A stretch of 64,000 nucleotides of DNA from Flavobacterium sp. Root935 (GCF_001429295.1 NZ_LMJL01000007.1:330005-394004); one strand, 5' to 3'; counted from the first letter of the stretch, positions 26,102 to 35,120 are shown. Numbers and translations are program-made. Notes: generated by a model from the letters alone, not told the origin.

Positions 26102-27046
26102 TTAGTTAATACTATTAAGCATTTCAGCAATCTCATCTAATCTAGGAGTTAAGATGATCTCGATTCTACGGTTCTTAGCTTTTCCTTCTGGAGTGGCGTT
26201 GCTTGCTAAAGGAGAAAATTCGCTTCTTCCCGCTGCCGTTAATTTTTGTTTGTTGATTTTGGCATTTTCGCTCAAAATATTCACAATTGCAGTTGCTCTT
26301 TTAGTCGATAAATCCCAGTTGTTTGCAATTGGTCCAGAACCAGCATACGGATCATCGTCTGTATGGCCTTCAATAAGAACCGAAAGATCTGGATTATCGC
26401 CCAAAACTTTACCAAGTTCTACAACCGCTTTGCGTCCTTCTGTTCCAACAGCCCAGCTTCCTGAGTTGAAAAGCAATTTGTTTTCCATAGAAACATAAAC
26501 TTTTCCATTTTTCTGTTCAACTGTCAAACCTTTACCTTCAAATCCGTTTAAGGCTTTCGATAAAGTTTCTTTTAGTTTGCGCATTGCTTCTTCTTTAGCA
26601 GCAATCATATCTTCAAGTTCTTTCAAACGATTTGCTGTTTTGTCTAAACGTGCTTGTTCGTCGGCTAATTTTTTAGATTTTGCCTCAAGTTGAGCCAGCA
26701 AGTCACGGTTTTTAGCCATATTGCTTTCCAATGCATCATTGCTGTTTTTCTCTAATGCATTGTACGAATCTTGCAATACTTTATATTTTTTCTGCTCAGC
26801 GGCAAGATCAGCTTTTTGCTTTGCCAAGTCGTCTTTTGTACTGGCAAGGTCTTTAGTCAATTTATCGCGATCCAGTTCTAACTGATTTTTTGCTGCCTTC
26901 AAATTTTCATTTTCATCAGCAATTGAACGGTTTTCTTTTTTTAAATCTGAATACTTTGTTTCTAGATCATTGTAAATTTTCTTCGAAACGCATGACGTTG
27001 TGGACAAGGCTAATACTAGCAATCCGATGGAGGCTTTTTTAATCAT
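26102..27046 (-). CDS. OmpA-family lipoprotein with coiled-coil stalk
   Basis: A 314-residue protein. The signal peptide ends STTSC, so a lipidated Cys19 is likely, although the lipobox is weak. From about 20-175 lies a long heptad-rich coiled coil (YNDLETKYSDLKKENRSI ... LAEEQKKYKVLQDSYNALE). The C-terminal OmpA/Pal-like domain (about 190-300) has LLFNSGSWAVGTEGR, LIEGHTDDDPY and NWDLSTKRATAIVNIL, the meso-DAP-binding Asp and Arg motifs, so it probably binds peptidoglycan. It would tether the outer membrane or extend into the periplasm. Confidence 0.92.
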   Translation of the reverse strand: MIKKASIGLLVLALSTTSCVSKKIYNDLETKYSDLKKENRSIADENENLKAAKNQLELDRDKLTKDLASTKDDLAKQKADLAAEQKKYKVLQDSYNALEKNSNDALESNMAKNRDLLAQLEAKSKKLADEQARLDKTANRLKELEDMIAAKEEAMRKLKETLSKALNGFEGKGLTVEQKNGKVYVSMENKLLFNSGSWAVGTEGRKAVVELGKVLGDNPDLSVLIEGHTDDDPYAGSGPIANNWDLSTKRATAIVNILSENAKINKQKLTAAGRSEFSPLASNATPEGKAKNRRIEIILTPRLDEIAEMLNSIN

Positions 27047-27150
27047 CTTACTTTAATTGGTTTTATTTTTGGGCGTTTAATACTTTTTGAATTCAAAATT
27101 CAATGTCAATTTTAAAACAACTATCCTTTCCGCAAGAACAATACCAAACT

Positions 27151-27912
27151 TTAATCAATTTCGACTAAAACCGGACAATGATCTGAATGCATGGCATCTG
27201 GAAGTATAACCGCTCTTTTTAATCGGTTTTCTAAAGATTCGCTTACCAGATTATAATCGATACGCCAGCCTTTATTATTTCCTCTAGCCCCAGCGCGGTA
27301 ACTCCACCAAGAATAATGATGAGGATCTTTATTAAAATGACGGAAACTATCAATAAAACCAGATTTCATAAAACCATCTAACCAAGCTCGTTCTGCAGGA
27401 AGAAATCCAGAAACTGTCTTATTACGAACTGGATCGTGAATGTCAATTGCCTCGTGACAGATATTATAATCACCGCAGATAATCAAATTCGGAATCGTCA
27501 ATTTTAACTCATTAACATACGTCTGAAAATCATCCATAAACATAAATTTATGATCCAGTCTTTCGATATTTGTTCCAGACGGAAGATATAAACTCATTAC
27601 TGAAACATCATCAAAATCGGCACGAAGGTTTCGTCCTTCAAAATCCATATGATGAATTCCTGTTCCGAAAACAATATTGTTCGGTTTTGTTTTAGATAAA
27701 ATAGCTACTCCGCTGTACCCTTTTTTGGTCGCAGGATAGTAATATTGAAAAGGATAGCCGGCGGCAGTTATATCATCAACCGGAATTTGATCCTGCGTAG
27801 CTTTTATTTCCTGAAGACAGATCACATCAGGATTTGCTTGTTGAAGCCACTCGATAAAACCTTTGTTTATCGCAGCACGAATTCCGTTTACATTATAAGA
27901 AATAATTTTCAT
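27151..27912 (-). CDS. xth: Exodeoxyribonuclease III
   Basis: 253 residues from ATG 27912 (MKIISYNVNGIRAA, the classical start); a longer frame opens at 27954 but adds an unrelated hydrophobic leader. It has the AP-endonuclease/exonuclease III fold with LQEIKATQDQIP (metal-binding Glu), YSGVAILSK, GDYNICHEAIDIHDP (Asp/Asn), AWLDGFMKSGFIDSFR, and the catalytic DAMHSDHCPVL with the Asp-His pair. It cuts at abasic sites and degrades 3' ends in base-excision repair. The 5' neighbour, olsF, is divergent. Confidence 0.95.
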   Translation of the reverse strand: MKIISYNVNGIRAAINKGFIEWLQQANPDVICLQEIKATQDQIPVDDITAAGYPFQYYYPATKKGYSGVAILSKTKPNNIVFGTGIHHMDFEGRNLRADFDDVSVMSLYLPSGTNIERLDHKFMFMDDFQTYVNELKLTIPNLIICGDYNICHEAIDIHDPVRNKTVSGFLPAERAWLDGFMKSGFIDSFRHFNKDPHHYSWWSYRAGARGNNKGWRIDYNLVSESLENRLKRAVILPDAMHSDHCPVLVEID

Positions 27913-27992
27913 CAGTGTTTTTTTTAGGATTTCAAATGTAATAAAAATGTGCAAAGTTTATCTTGGAAACAATGAAAAGTAGACTTTTTTGT

Positions 27993-28000
27993 TATCTTTG
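27993..28000 (+). promoter_or_regulatory. -7 promoter box of olsF
   Basis: TATCTTTG matches TAnnTTTG, 30 nt before ATG 28031. The nearest TTG is 27 nt upstream, longer than the usual spacing. Confidence 0.45.
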
Positions 28001-28030
28001 TTCGCTGTTCGAATAAATTAAAAATAGTAC

Positions 28031-29833
28031 ATGGGTTTAGTTACCGCGAAAGAAGTTGCAAAGGCAATAAATGTTGAAAAGTACGGAGTTTTCGGTACCT
28101 TTTCTGGCTGGATTCTTATGAAGGTTCTTAAGATCTCTACCCTTAATAAAATTTATGACCGTAATAAACATTTGGAAGACCTTGCGTTTTTAAATGGAAT
28201 TTTGGACGAAATGGAAATTAAGTTCGAAATCCCAGAAGAAGATTTAAAACGTCTGCCAAAAGATGGTGCTTACATTACTATTTCAAACCATCCGCTGGGT
28301 GGGATTGATGGGATTTTATTATTGAAATTGATGCTTGAAAGAGAGCCAAATTTCAAAATCATTGCCAATTTCTTGTTACACAGAATTGTTCCAATGAAAA
28401 AATACATTATGCCAGTTAATCCTTTTGAAAACCACAAGGATGCTAAATCTAGTGTAATTGGTATTAAAGAAACTTTACGTCATTTAAGTGACGGAAAACC
28501 TTTAGGAATTTTTCCTGCCGGAGAAGTTTCGACTTATAAAGACGGAAAATTAGTGGTTGACAAACCTTGGGAAGAAGGCGCGCTGAAATTAATCAGAAAA
28601 GCCAAAGTTCCGGTTGTGCCGATTTATTTTCATGCCAAAAACAGTAAACTATTTTACTGGCTTTCTAAAATTGATGATACTTTGCGTACTGCAAAATTAC
28701 CGTCTGAACTGCTAACGCAAAAAGACCGTGTTATTAAAGTTCGTATTGGAAAACCAATCTCAGTAAACGAGCAAAACGAAATCGAATCTTTTGAAGAATA
28801 TTCAGAATTCTTAAGAAAGAAAACATACATGCTGGCAAATCCTTTTGAAAAGGACACGAAATTGATCGACACTGCTAGTTTAAAAATTACCAAAGCGCCT
28901 AAAAAAATTGTTACGCCGGCCAACGAATCAAAAATGATTGATGAAGTTCAGGCTCTTCGAAACAGTGACTGCCGTTTGCTTCAAAGTAAAAATTACGAAG
29001 TGTTTTTCGCTAGAGCGAAATCAATTCCGAATATTTTGCATGAAATAGGACGTTTACGCGAAATTACTTTCCGTGAAGTTGGAGAAGGAACAAACGAATC
29101 TATAGATTTAGACGAATACGACCAATATTACCACCATATGTTTTTATGGGATGATGAGACAAAGCGAATCGCGGGTGCTTATCGTATGGGATTAGGGGCT
29201 GAAATTTATCCGAAATACGGAATCGAAGGTTTCTACTTGACAGATCTTTTTAGATTTGAACCAGAATTGCACGATATGATGCACAAATCGATCGAAATGG
29301 GCCGTGCATTTATCGTAAAAGAATACCAGCAGAAACCAATGCCGTTATTCTTGTTATGGAAAGGTATTATTCACACCACTTTACGTTATCCTGAACATAA
29401 ATATTTATTGGGCGGTGTAAGTATCAGCAACCAATTTTCTGATTTTTCAAAATCGTTGATGATTGAGTTTATGAAATCGAATTATTACGATCCGTATATT
29501 GCGCAGTATATTCACCCGAAAAAAGCCTATAAAGTTAAACTGAAAGATGCCGATAAAGACTTTATCTTCGATGAAGCTGAATCTGACTTAAACAAGTTTG
29601 ATAAAATCATTGACGAGTTAGAACCAGGAAACTTACGTTTGCCGGTTTTAATTAAAAAATACATCAAACAAAATGCACGTGTTGTCGCTTTTAACGTCGA
29701 TCCTTTGTTTAATAATGCTGTAGACGGTTTAATGTACATTAGAATCGCAGATATTCCAGAAAGCACTATGAAACCTGTTATTGAAGAATTTCAGATTGAA
29801 TTAGAGCGTAAATTGTCTGAGAAGGAAGATTAA
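28031..29833 (+). CDS. olsF: Bifunctional O- and N-acyltransferase for ornithine lipid (OlsF type)
   Basis: A 600-residue fusion. The N-terminal half (about 60-280) is a PlsC-like glycerolipid acyltransferase with SNHPLGGIDG (HxxxxxD-like), PVNPFENHKDAKSS and FPAGEVSTYKDG blocks. The C-terminal half (about 300-595) is a GNAT-like OlsB/hemolysin-type N-acyltransferase: RLREITFREVGEGTNESIDLDEYD, YGIEGFYLTDLFRF and KYLLGGVSISNQF. The family is known in Flavobacterium johnsoniae and Serratia as OlsF, which makes lyso-ornithine lipid and then ornithine lipid from acyl donors. A phosphorus-free membrane lipid would follow. The gene stands alone, with a terminator after it. Confidence 0.88.
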   Translation: MGLVTAKEVAKAINVEKYGVFGTFSGWILMKVLKISTLNKIYDRNKHLEDLAFLNGILDEMEIKFEIPEEDLKRLPKDGAYITISNHPLGGIDGILLLKLMLEREPNFKIIANFLLHRIVPMKKYIMPVNPFENHKDAKSSVIGIKETLRHLSDGKPLGIFPAGEVSTYKDGKLVVDKPWEEGALKLIRKAKVPVVPIYFHAKNSKLFYWLSKIDDTLRTAKLPSELLTQKDRVIKVRIGKPISVNEQNEIESFEEYSEFLRKKTYMLANPFEKDTKLIDTASLKITKAPKKIVTPANESKMIDEVQALRNSDCRLLQSKNYEVFFARAKSIPNILHEIGRLREITFREVGEGTNESIDLDEYDQYYHHMFLWDDETKRIAGAYRMGLGAEIYPKYGIEGFYLTDLFRFEPELHDMMHKSIEMGRAFIVKEYQQKPMPLFLLWKGIIHTTLRYPEHKYLLGGVSISNQFSDFSKSLMIEFMKSNYYDPYIAQYIHPKKAYKVKLKDADKDFIFDEAESDLNKFDKIIDELEPGNLRLPVLIKKYIKQNARVVAFNVDPLFNNAVDGLMYIRIADIPESTMKPVIEEFQIELERKLSEKED

Positions 29834-29851
29834 GTTTATCTTTTGATATAC

Positions 29852-29889
29852 AAAAATCCCATTTGCTTAATTAAGTAAAAGGGATTTTT
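29852..29889 (+). terminator. Terminator of olsF
   Basis: Stem AAAAATCCC/GGGATTTTT (29852-29860 with 29881-29889) followed by T and A, about 20 nt after the stop. Confidence 0.7.
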
Positions 29890-30004
29890 TAATTATGTCC
29901 TAAAATTAAATCTATTTTAGGATTATTTCTAAATATGTAAACTTTTTCAGGATGAGACTTTTTCCTGTCACGAACCGAACCGTTCGCTCTAGCAGAGTAA
30001 TAAC

Positions 30005-30556
30005 CTATCGTTTTAAAAACTGTTCATATAATTGCCTACTGTTAAGAGCTTTAGCGGAATATTTTTCTATTCTTTCAGTTCTTTCATCATCTGATATTGA
30101 ATTAAAGAATGTAACTTTATCCGAATACTCTCCAAAAACACCTAATTCAATTGTTTGTTTCAAAACTTTTTCCATCATTCCAAAAAACATTATTTGATAC
30201 TTATCAAACTCTTCATCATCGTCAAAACTGACACTTTTTTCAAATAATATTGGTACGATTTTGGAAATTTCACTTTCTTGTATTTTATTATTACTATAAC
30301 CCTATTCGGCAGGTATCCATTTAGTTTTATATATAAAATTCATTTTGTCAAAAAGCCCACTTTTCAGATATTCTTCATCCTTTTTTTGCATATACTCAAT
30401 CGTATTTAAAGCGAAAAATAATGAGGAAGTATCACTATCAGTAACTAAGCTGATCGAATAAATTACTTCTACATTAACTACTTTTAATACTTCATTAAAA
30501 TCATTTTGAATAGCTTTAACAAGCTTATCGGCTATCCCATTTAAAAAAAATTCCAT
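30005..30556 (-). pseudogene. DUF4303-like gene interrupted by an in-frame TAG
   Basis: The minus strand reads as one frame of 183 residues if the stop at 30304-30302 is ignored. Codons before it encode ...YKTKWIPAE and codons after it GYSNNKIQESEISK ... EKYSAKALNSRQLYEQFLKR, with no shift. In the DUF4303 family a Trp is expected after PAE (WxPAEW), so a TGG-to-TAG change best explains the stop. Start ATG 30556 (MEFFLNGIADKLVKAIQNDF) is preferred to one 54 nt upstream. The family is uncharacterised and often sits near SMI1/KNR4-type immunity genes. Whether the gene is dead or the base is a sequencing error cannot be told. Confidence 0.7.
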
Positions 30557-30631
30557 ACTCCAATTAATTTTAGTGAATAAAAAAAGATACGCGATAGCGC
30601 AGATTTTCAATCTGTTCCCGCAAAGATTATT

Positions 30632-30670
30632 CCTCCGCTAGCATGAGCGAGATGCTCGCGATAGCGGAGG
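30632..30670. repeat. Composite hairpin with CCTCCGCTA/TAGCGGAGG
   Basis: Outer 9-bp stem (30632-30640 with 30662-30670) enclosing a 5-bp hairpin GCGAG/CTCGC (30647-30651, 30655-30659). The word GCGATAGCG occurs here and again at 30591-30599. It is GC-rich in an AT-rich region and looks like a REP-type element. Confidence 0.75.
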
Positions 30671-30681
30671 GATTTATAAAT

Positions 30682-30715
30682 AAAAATCCCATTAACCAAA
30701 GCAAATGGGATTTTT
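30682..30715 (-). terminator. Terminator of the DUF805 gene
   Basis: 11-bp stem AAAAATCCCAT/ATGGGATTTTT (30682-30692 with 30705-30715), 24 nt after the stop of the minus-strand DUF805 gene. The same AAAAATCCCAT core occurs at 29852 and 31268. Confidence 0.8.
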
Positions 30716-30738
30716 TTTAATTACAATTTTTAAAAAAA

Positions 30739-31116
30739 CTAGTTAAGATCTTTACCAATCTCGCTCATTTCTTCAAATCCATTTTTAGGATCTGCTCCGT
30801 ATTCATTTGTTTTGTGTTCCCCTTCAGTACAAGCTAAAATTAAACTGTAGATAGGAATAAATAAATACCAGCCACTTTTACCAACATCATGCATCCTTCT
30901 AATTGCCACAGCAATTGACGGTATCATAACACCTAAGATAAATATTCCAGCTATAATTGAAAAGACAATTCCTACTCCAGGAATAAAGCTTAAAACATTA
31001 AGTAATAGATAGATTAAAATATTTAAAAGACCAAACATCCAGTATTCTTTTCTTCTTGCTCTTCCATTAAAGTTTGCGTAGTTTTCCAAAACTAATTTTT
31101 TGTACATTTCTAACAT
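30739..31116 (-). CDS. DUF805 family inner-membrane protein
   Basis: 125 residues with the DUF805 signature: YANFNGRARRKEYWMFGLLN at the start, then two to three membrane helices (about 25-50, 50-75, 95-112) and AIRRMHDVGKSGWYLFIPIY in the middle, ending KNGFEEM. The family (YhaH/YhaI-like) is widespread and its function unknown. Two terminators bracket it, so it is a single-gene unit. It lies next to another small membrane protein (TM2 domain) with which it shares no transcript. Confidence 0.9.
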   Translation of the reverse strand: MLEMYKKLVLENYANFNGRARRKEYWMFGLLNILIYLLLNVLSFIPGVGIVFSIIAGIFILGVMIPSIAVAIRRMHDVGKSGWYLFIPIYSLILACTEGEHKTNEYGADPKNGFEEMSEIGKDLN

Positions 31117-31264
31117 AATAAAATCTTTATAATAATTCCCCTACTCTTAAGGATTTTCAGTTACTCCATTAATTATTTTAACAAAATGCAAGATTACATG
31201 CTTAAGAATTTACGTACAGGACCTAAAAGTTTTTTTTATAACATTAAAAGACATTTTTAGACAT

Positions 31265-31295
31265 AAAAAAATCCCATTCATTTCTGAATGGGATT
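31265..31295 (-). terminator. Terminator of the TM2-domain gene
   Basis: 11-bp stem AATCCCATTCA/TGAATGGGATT (31270-31280 with 31285-31295) followed by TTTTTT on the minus strand, 20 nt after the stop. Confidence 0.8.
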
Positions 31296-31315
31296 CTTAA
31301 TATGATATGTTTTGC

Positions 31316-31591
31316 TTAAAACCAGCCTCTTTTACCAACTTGGTAGGTTTGGTAAAACTCTTCATCTGATTTTGTCAAGTAAATGATTCCTTCGATAATT
31401 CCAATTATAGCTCCAATTCCGAACAAAAGCCCTAAAATAAGTTGAATGACGCCTTCTTTAGTATAACCAAGATAAAACTTATGAATTCCTAAGTAACCTA
31501 ATAGAATCGCTAGAATTCCTGCAACTATTTTTTTGTTCTCTTGTTGATAACGCTGCGGATTATTCCAATCTTCTCTTTTTGTATTTTCCAT
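31316..31591 (-). CDS. TM2-domain membrane protein
   Basis: A 91-residue protein with the TM2 pattern: KKIVAGILAILLGYLGIHKFYLGYTKEGVIQLILG, two membrane helices joined by a short loop with the conserved HKFYLG. A second hydrophobic stretch, IGAIIGIIEGIIYL, leads to a polar tail. TM2 proteins are widespread in bacteria, with no firmly known function. Monocistronic; the 160 nt upstream hold no recognisable promoter box. Confidence 0.9.
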   Translation of the reverse strand: MENTKREDWNNPQRYQQENKKIVAGILAILLGYLGIHKFYLGYTKEGVIQLILGLLFGIGAIIGIIEGIIYLTKSDEEFYQTYQVGKRGWF

Positions 31592-31749
31592 TTTATTCCC
31601 TTAAAGTTAATAATATTTTAAAATGCTCCAGATTATAAAACACTTAAAATGTTTCAATTACCTAAACAATATTATTAAAAATTAACAAATAAAGCTAATT
31701 AAAGTTAAGGGATTTACAAAAAAATAATCTTACAAAAATATGCATTCAC

Positions 31750-32700
31750 TTATGCAACTTTGTAAACAGCCTTAATTTTATTGACTATAACCTGCGCTAA
31801 ACGTTCGTGGCTTTCAAAAGTCCATCCTGCAATATGAGGAGTCAATAAAACATTTTTTGCTTCCAGAAGATATTGAAACGCCTCTGGAGTATTTTTATCT
31901 TGAAAAAGTGTTTCGAAAGAAAGTTTCTCATACTCCAAAACATCCAAACCTGCTCCTAATACCTTTTTTACTTTCATAGCTTCAACTAAATCGGCCGTAA
32001 CTATATTTTTACCGCGAGAAGTATTAATGATCCAAAATGGCTTTTTAAATGCGTTTATAAAATTTGTATTGACCATTTTATCCGTTTCTGGTGTCCATGG
32101 AAGATGAAGACTTAAAACATCTGCTTTTTCTTGTAATTCTGCTAATGAAACTTGTTTAGCATTTTCGTCTCCAACATTATCCAAAATATCATAACATAAA
32201 ACCTCAGTACCAAAACCTCGCAGTTTTTTAGCAAAAGCTTTTCCCATATTTCCATAACCAATAATACCGACAGTTTTTAAATCTAGTTCATGACCTCGGT
32301 TGCTTTCTCGATTCCATTGACCCGCTTTAACTTCTGCATCGGCTTGGTTTAGATTATTAAATAGCGATAAAATAACGCCCAGCGAATGTTCTGCAACAGC
32401 GTTGCGATTACCTTCTGGAGCAGCAATAAGATGAATTCCTTTCGAAGAAGCATACTCACAATCAATGCTTTCCAAACCTGCGCCGACTCTTGCAATAAAT
32501 TGCAACTTTGTTGCACGGTCTAAAAAAGTTTTATCAATCTTAAAACGACTGCGAATTACGATGCCGTTATAATCTTGTATTTTTGCTTCTATTTCTTCTT
32601 TTGAAGATTTAAAATCAGCGTGATTTTCGAAACCTGCTTCTTCTAATTGATTCCAAAGTATTGGATTATTGCTGTCGATATGAAGAATTTTTATACTCAT
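31750..32700 (-). CDS. D-2-hydroxyacid dehydrogenase family protein
   Basis: A 316-residue NAD-dependent dehydrogenase of the SerA/2-hydroxyacid type. Visible are RVGAGLESIDCEYASSKGI, the Rossmann motif GIIGYGNMGKAFAKKL, PWTPETDKMVN, NTSRGKNIV with the catalytic Arg, LDVLEYEKL with the Glu, and TPHIAGWTFES with the His. The C-terminal ACT domain of classic SerA is absent. Its substrate cannot be told; phosphoglycerate or glyoxylate-type acids are possible. The minus-strand box TATTTTTG (32731-32724) lies upstream. Confidence 0.9.
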   Translation of the reverse strand: MSIKILHIDSNNPILWNQLEEAGFENHADFKSSKEEIEAKIQDYNGIVIRSRFKIDKTFLDRATKLQFIARVGAGLESIDCEYASSKGIHLIAAPEGNRNAVAEHSLGVILSLFNNLNQADAEVKAGQWNRESNRGHELDLKTVGIIGYGNMGKAFAKKLRGFGTEVLCYDILDNVGDENAKQVSLAELQEKADVLSLHLPWTPETDKMVNTNFINAFKKPFWIINTSRGKNIVTADLVEAMKVKKVLGAGLDVLEYEKLSFETLFQDKNTPEAFQYLLEAKNVLLTPHIAGWTFESHERLAQVIVNKIKAVYKVA

Positions 32701-32861
32701 TATTTTTCCAATTTTATACTAAACAAAAATACGGTTAATTTAATATCGTAAACGTCCAAAGGCGCAAAGTTTTTATACTGATTTATTTCAGGAATACGGA
32801 ATATAAACTTGGAGTCTTTTGTGACTTGGCGACTAAACTTTTTTATTGGTCAGATTTTTTC

Positions 32862-32869
32862 TAACTTTG
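32862..32869 (+). promoter_or_regulatory. -7 promoter box of nhaA
   Basis: TAACTTTG matches TAnnTTTG, 52 nt before ATG 32921. A TTG lies 13 nt upstream, shorter than usual. Being inside the longer open frame, it supports the 32921 start. Confidence 0.45.
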
Positions 32870-32920
32870 AAAATACAAGGATTGCATAAATCCATCTCTA
32901 AATCTTCAGAATTCTCCGAA

Positions 32921-34066
32921 ATGAAATTAACCAAAACCTTTACCGCTTTTTTTGAAAATGAAAAATCAGGAGGAATTATCTTGCTCTTTGTCACGATTTT
33001 ATCTCTTTATCTGGCCAATTCTTCTTTTCAAATACACTATACAGAATTTTGGGAAAGAGAAATTGCCGGACATTCAATAACAGATTGGATTAACGACGGC
33101 TTAATGACGATTTTCTTTCTGTTAATCGGATTGGAATTGGAACGCGAAATTTATCACGGTGAATTATCGAACATAAAGAATGCTTCGTTACCTATAATGG
33201 CTGCTTTTGGCGGAATGCTTGTTCCGGCTGCAATTTTCCTCGTTTTAAATTACGGAACTACAACCCAAAATGGAGCTGGAATTCCGATGGCAACAGATAT
33301 TGCTTTTGCAATTGGGATTTTATCGCTTCTAGGAAATAAAGTTCCTGCTTCCTTAAAAGTATTTTTAACGGCGCTTGCTGTTATTGATGACTTGGGCGCT
33401 ATTATAGTAATTGCCATTTTTTACACAACCTCCATCTCATTTCTAAATCTTGGAATCGCTCTGGCAATCTGGGGTTTTCTTTTTGTTTTAAATCGAATGA
33501 AAATTCACAATTTGATTCCGTATATCATTGGAGGAATTGTAATGTGGTACTTTATGCTCAATTCTGGAGTTCACGCTACAATAACGGGCGTCATTTTAGC
33601 ATTTGTAATTCCGTTTGGAGATGGAAGCGAGAAAACATCTTCATACAAACTACAGCATTTTCTGCACAAGCCGGTAGCCTTTTTTATTTTGCCTTTATTT
33701 GCTGTAGCCAATACTGCGCTCACAATTACCGAAAATTGGCATGAAGGATTGAACCATGCGAATACTTACGGGATTATTCTTGGACTTGTAATTGGCAAAC
33801 CGCTGGGAATTTTACTTTTCTCTTCTGTTGGTGTAACGGCGGGGTTATGTGTTTTGCCCAAAAACTTAAAATGGGCTCATATTTTAGGTGCCGGAATGCT
33901 CGGCGGTATTGGTTTTACTATGTCGATCTTTATAACTGTTTTGGCTTTTAAAAATCCTGAAATAATTGTTTTTTCTAAAATAGCGATTCTTATTGCCTCT
34001 TTTCTAGCTGGACTTTTGGGTTTTGTTTACTTAAAATATATTTTAAATAAAAACACAGCAATCTAA
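32921..34066 (+). CDS. nhaA: Na+/H+ antiporter NhaA
   Basis: 381 residues from ATG 32921 (MKLTKTFTAFFENEKSGGIIL, the normal NhaA start); a longer frame begins at 32846 but overlaps the promoter. Eleven to twelve membrane helices are visible. The ion-binding Asp pair of helix V lies in AVIDDLGAIIVIA, and the helix IV unwinding motif in PMATDIAFAIGIL. It exchanges cytosolic Na+ or Li+ for protons and helps at alkaline pH and high salt. The lipoprotein at 34077 follows after 10 nt and may share the mRNA. Confidence 0.96.
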   Translation: MKLTKTFTAFFENEKSGGIILLFVTILSLYLANSSFQIHYTEFWEREIAGHSITDWINDGLMTIFFLLIGLELEREIYHGELSNIKNASLPIMAAFGGMLVPAAIFLVLNYGTTTQNGAGIPMATDIAFAIGILSLLGNKVPASLKVFLTALAVIDDLGAIIVIAIFYTTSISFLNLGIALAIWGFLFVLNRMKIHNLIPYIIGGIVMWYFMLNSGVHATITGVILAFVIPFGDGSEKTSSYKLQHFLHKPVAFFILPLFAVANTALTITENWHEGLNHANTYGIILGLVIGKPLGILLFSSVGVTAGLCVLPKNLKWAHILGAGMLGGIGFTMSIFITVLAFKNPEIIVFSKIAILIASFLAGLLGFVYLKYILNKNTAI

Positions 34067-34076
34067 TCTAATCGTT

Positions 34077-34583
34077 ATGAGTAAAACTCGCTTTTTTTTC
34101 CTGCTGATTTTCTATTTTGGACTGCTGTCCTGCAATCAGAAAACAGAAAAGATTTCTTCTGAGAAAAATTTGAAAGAAGAAATAAATGTATCAAAAGTAA
34201 ATTCTAAAGATGAAATTGAAGGAACTTACACAGATTCTGGCGATTGTAATATTTCGCTGATCATTTCAAAAATTAAAAATGATTATCAATATGTTTTTAA
34301 AACAAGTGTTCGAACTTTAAAAGGAAAAGCGACTTACTCACATAGTAGTTCTGGTGAAAACTATTTAACTCTAGAAGGAATTCAGTGGGATGAATACGAA
34401 GGCGACATCAGTAATGAAAACGAAAATGATTCGATTCCTGCAAAAGAATTGGAAATCCCAGTTGGAATTGATGCTTTATATGTAAAAGACACTTTAACGA
34501 TTCAAAATTACGGGAATGCGATGAATTCGTATACCAAGATTTCTGAATGCGGTTTGAAGTATATTCAGCTTATTAAGAAGTAA
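34077..34583 (+). CDS. Lipoprotein of unknown function
   Basis: 168 residues. FLLIFYFGLLSCNQKTEKIS gives a lipidated Cys near 19. The mature protein is polar with one central beta-rich patch (GTYTDSGDCNISLIISKIKNDYQYVFKTSVRTLKGKATY) and three Cys in total. No family is recognised. It lies 10 nt after nhaA, so transcription with nhaA is likely, and the cytochrome gene follows after 40 nt. A periplasmic or outer-membrane role is inferred from the signal only. Confidence 0.72.
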   Translation: MSKTRFFFLLIFYFGLLSCNQKTEKISSEKNLKEEINVSKVNSKDEIEGTYTDSGDCNISLIISKIKNDYQYVFKTSVRTLKGKATYSHSSSGENYLTLEGIQWDEYEGDISNENENDSIPAKELEIPVGIDALYVKDTLTIQNYGNAMNSYTKISECGLKYIQLIKK

Positions 34584-34623
34584 AAAATTCCAATTTTTAA
34601 ATTCCAATTTTAAATGTAGGCGA

Positions 34624-35040
34624 GTGAATAGAATTCGACAAATATTATTTATTTCAATTTCTTCTATAATTGTATTGGTTGGAATAATCTTCTATGAAAT
34701 AAAGACATATAAAGCATCTGAAAACTGGTATTGTCAAACACCTATTCCTACTTTTTGTGGCACTGCAAACTTATCTGAAAATCAAGAAAAAGGAAAAGAA
34801 ATATTCAATTCAAATTGTGCTGCTTGTCATAAACTAGATGTCAGAAGTGCTGGACCAGCATTACGTAATGTAGATTCGATTGTTTTTATGAAATGGATAA
34901 TCAATAAAAATCATAAAATCGATAGTGCAAAAATTGAAAATTTGGGATTAGATTATCACAGAACAAAATTCACAGAATACGTAAAAGAAAAAGAAATCGC
35001 CTTAATAATAGAATATTGTTCAACGAAAAAAGACTATTAA
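34624..35040 (+). CDS. Membrane-anchored c-type cytochrome
   Basis: A 138-residue protein with an N-terminal membrane helix (about 5-23) and a single heme c motif CAACHK at about 70-75 (FNSNCAACHK), followed by SAGPALRNV and a Met/His-containing region that may supply the sixth ligand. The start is GTG 34624; an ATG 10 nt upstream is out of frame and stops at once. A small soluble domain faces the periplasm. It probably carries electrons to or from respiratory complexes. Two further Cys (about 38 and 46) precede the heme site. Confidence 0.85.
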   Translation: MNRIRQILFISISSIIVLVGIIFYEIKTYKASENWYCQTPIPTFCGTANLSENQEKGKEIFNSNCAACHKLDVRSAGPALRNVDSIVFMKWIINKNHKIDSAKIENLGLDYHRTKFTEYVKEKEIALIIEYCSTKKDY

Positions 35041-35078
35041 TATCTAAAGCAAAAAAATCCCAAACCCCAATGATAAAA

Positions 35079-35112
35079 TTGGAATTTGGAATTTAAAAAT
35101 ATTTGGAATTTC
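35079..35112. repeat. TTGGAATTT near-repeat
   Basis: TTGGAATTTGGAATTTAAAA (35079-35098) and a further TTGGAATTT at 35103-35111. The same exact 20-mer recurs at 38709-38728, and the reverse words AAATTCCAATTTT occur at 34586-34614. Confidence 0.75.
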
Positions 35113-35120
35113 TTTAAAAC

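Noticed and set aside
25140..27050. Integrative or composite transposon around the toxin-antitoxin pair
   Set aside because: No transposase or integrase and the flanks are only terminator-like blocks; a simpler duplication is kept as the finding.
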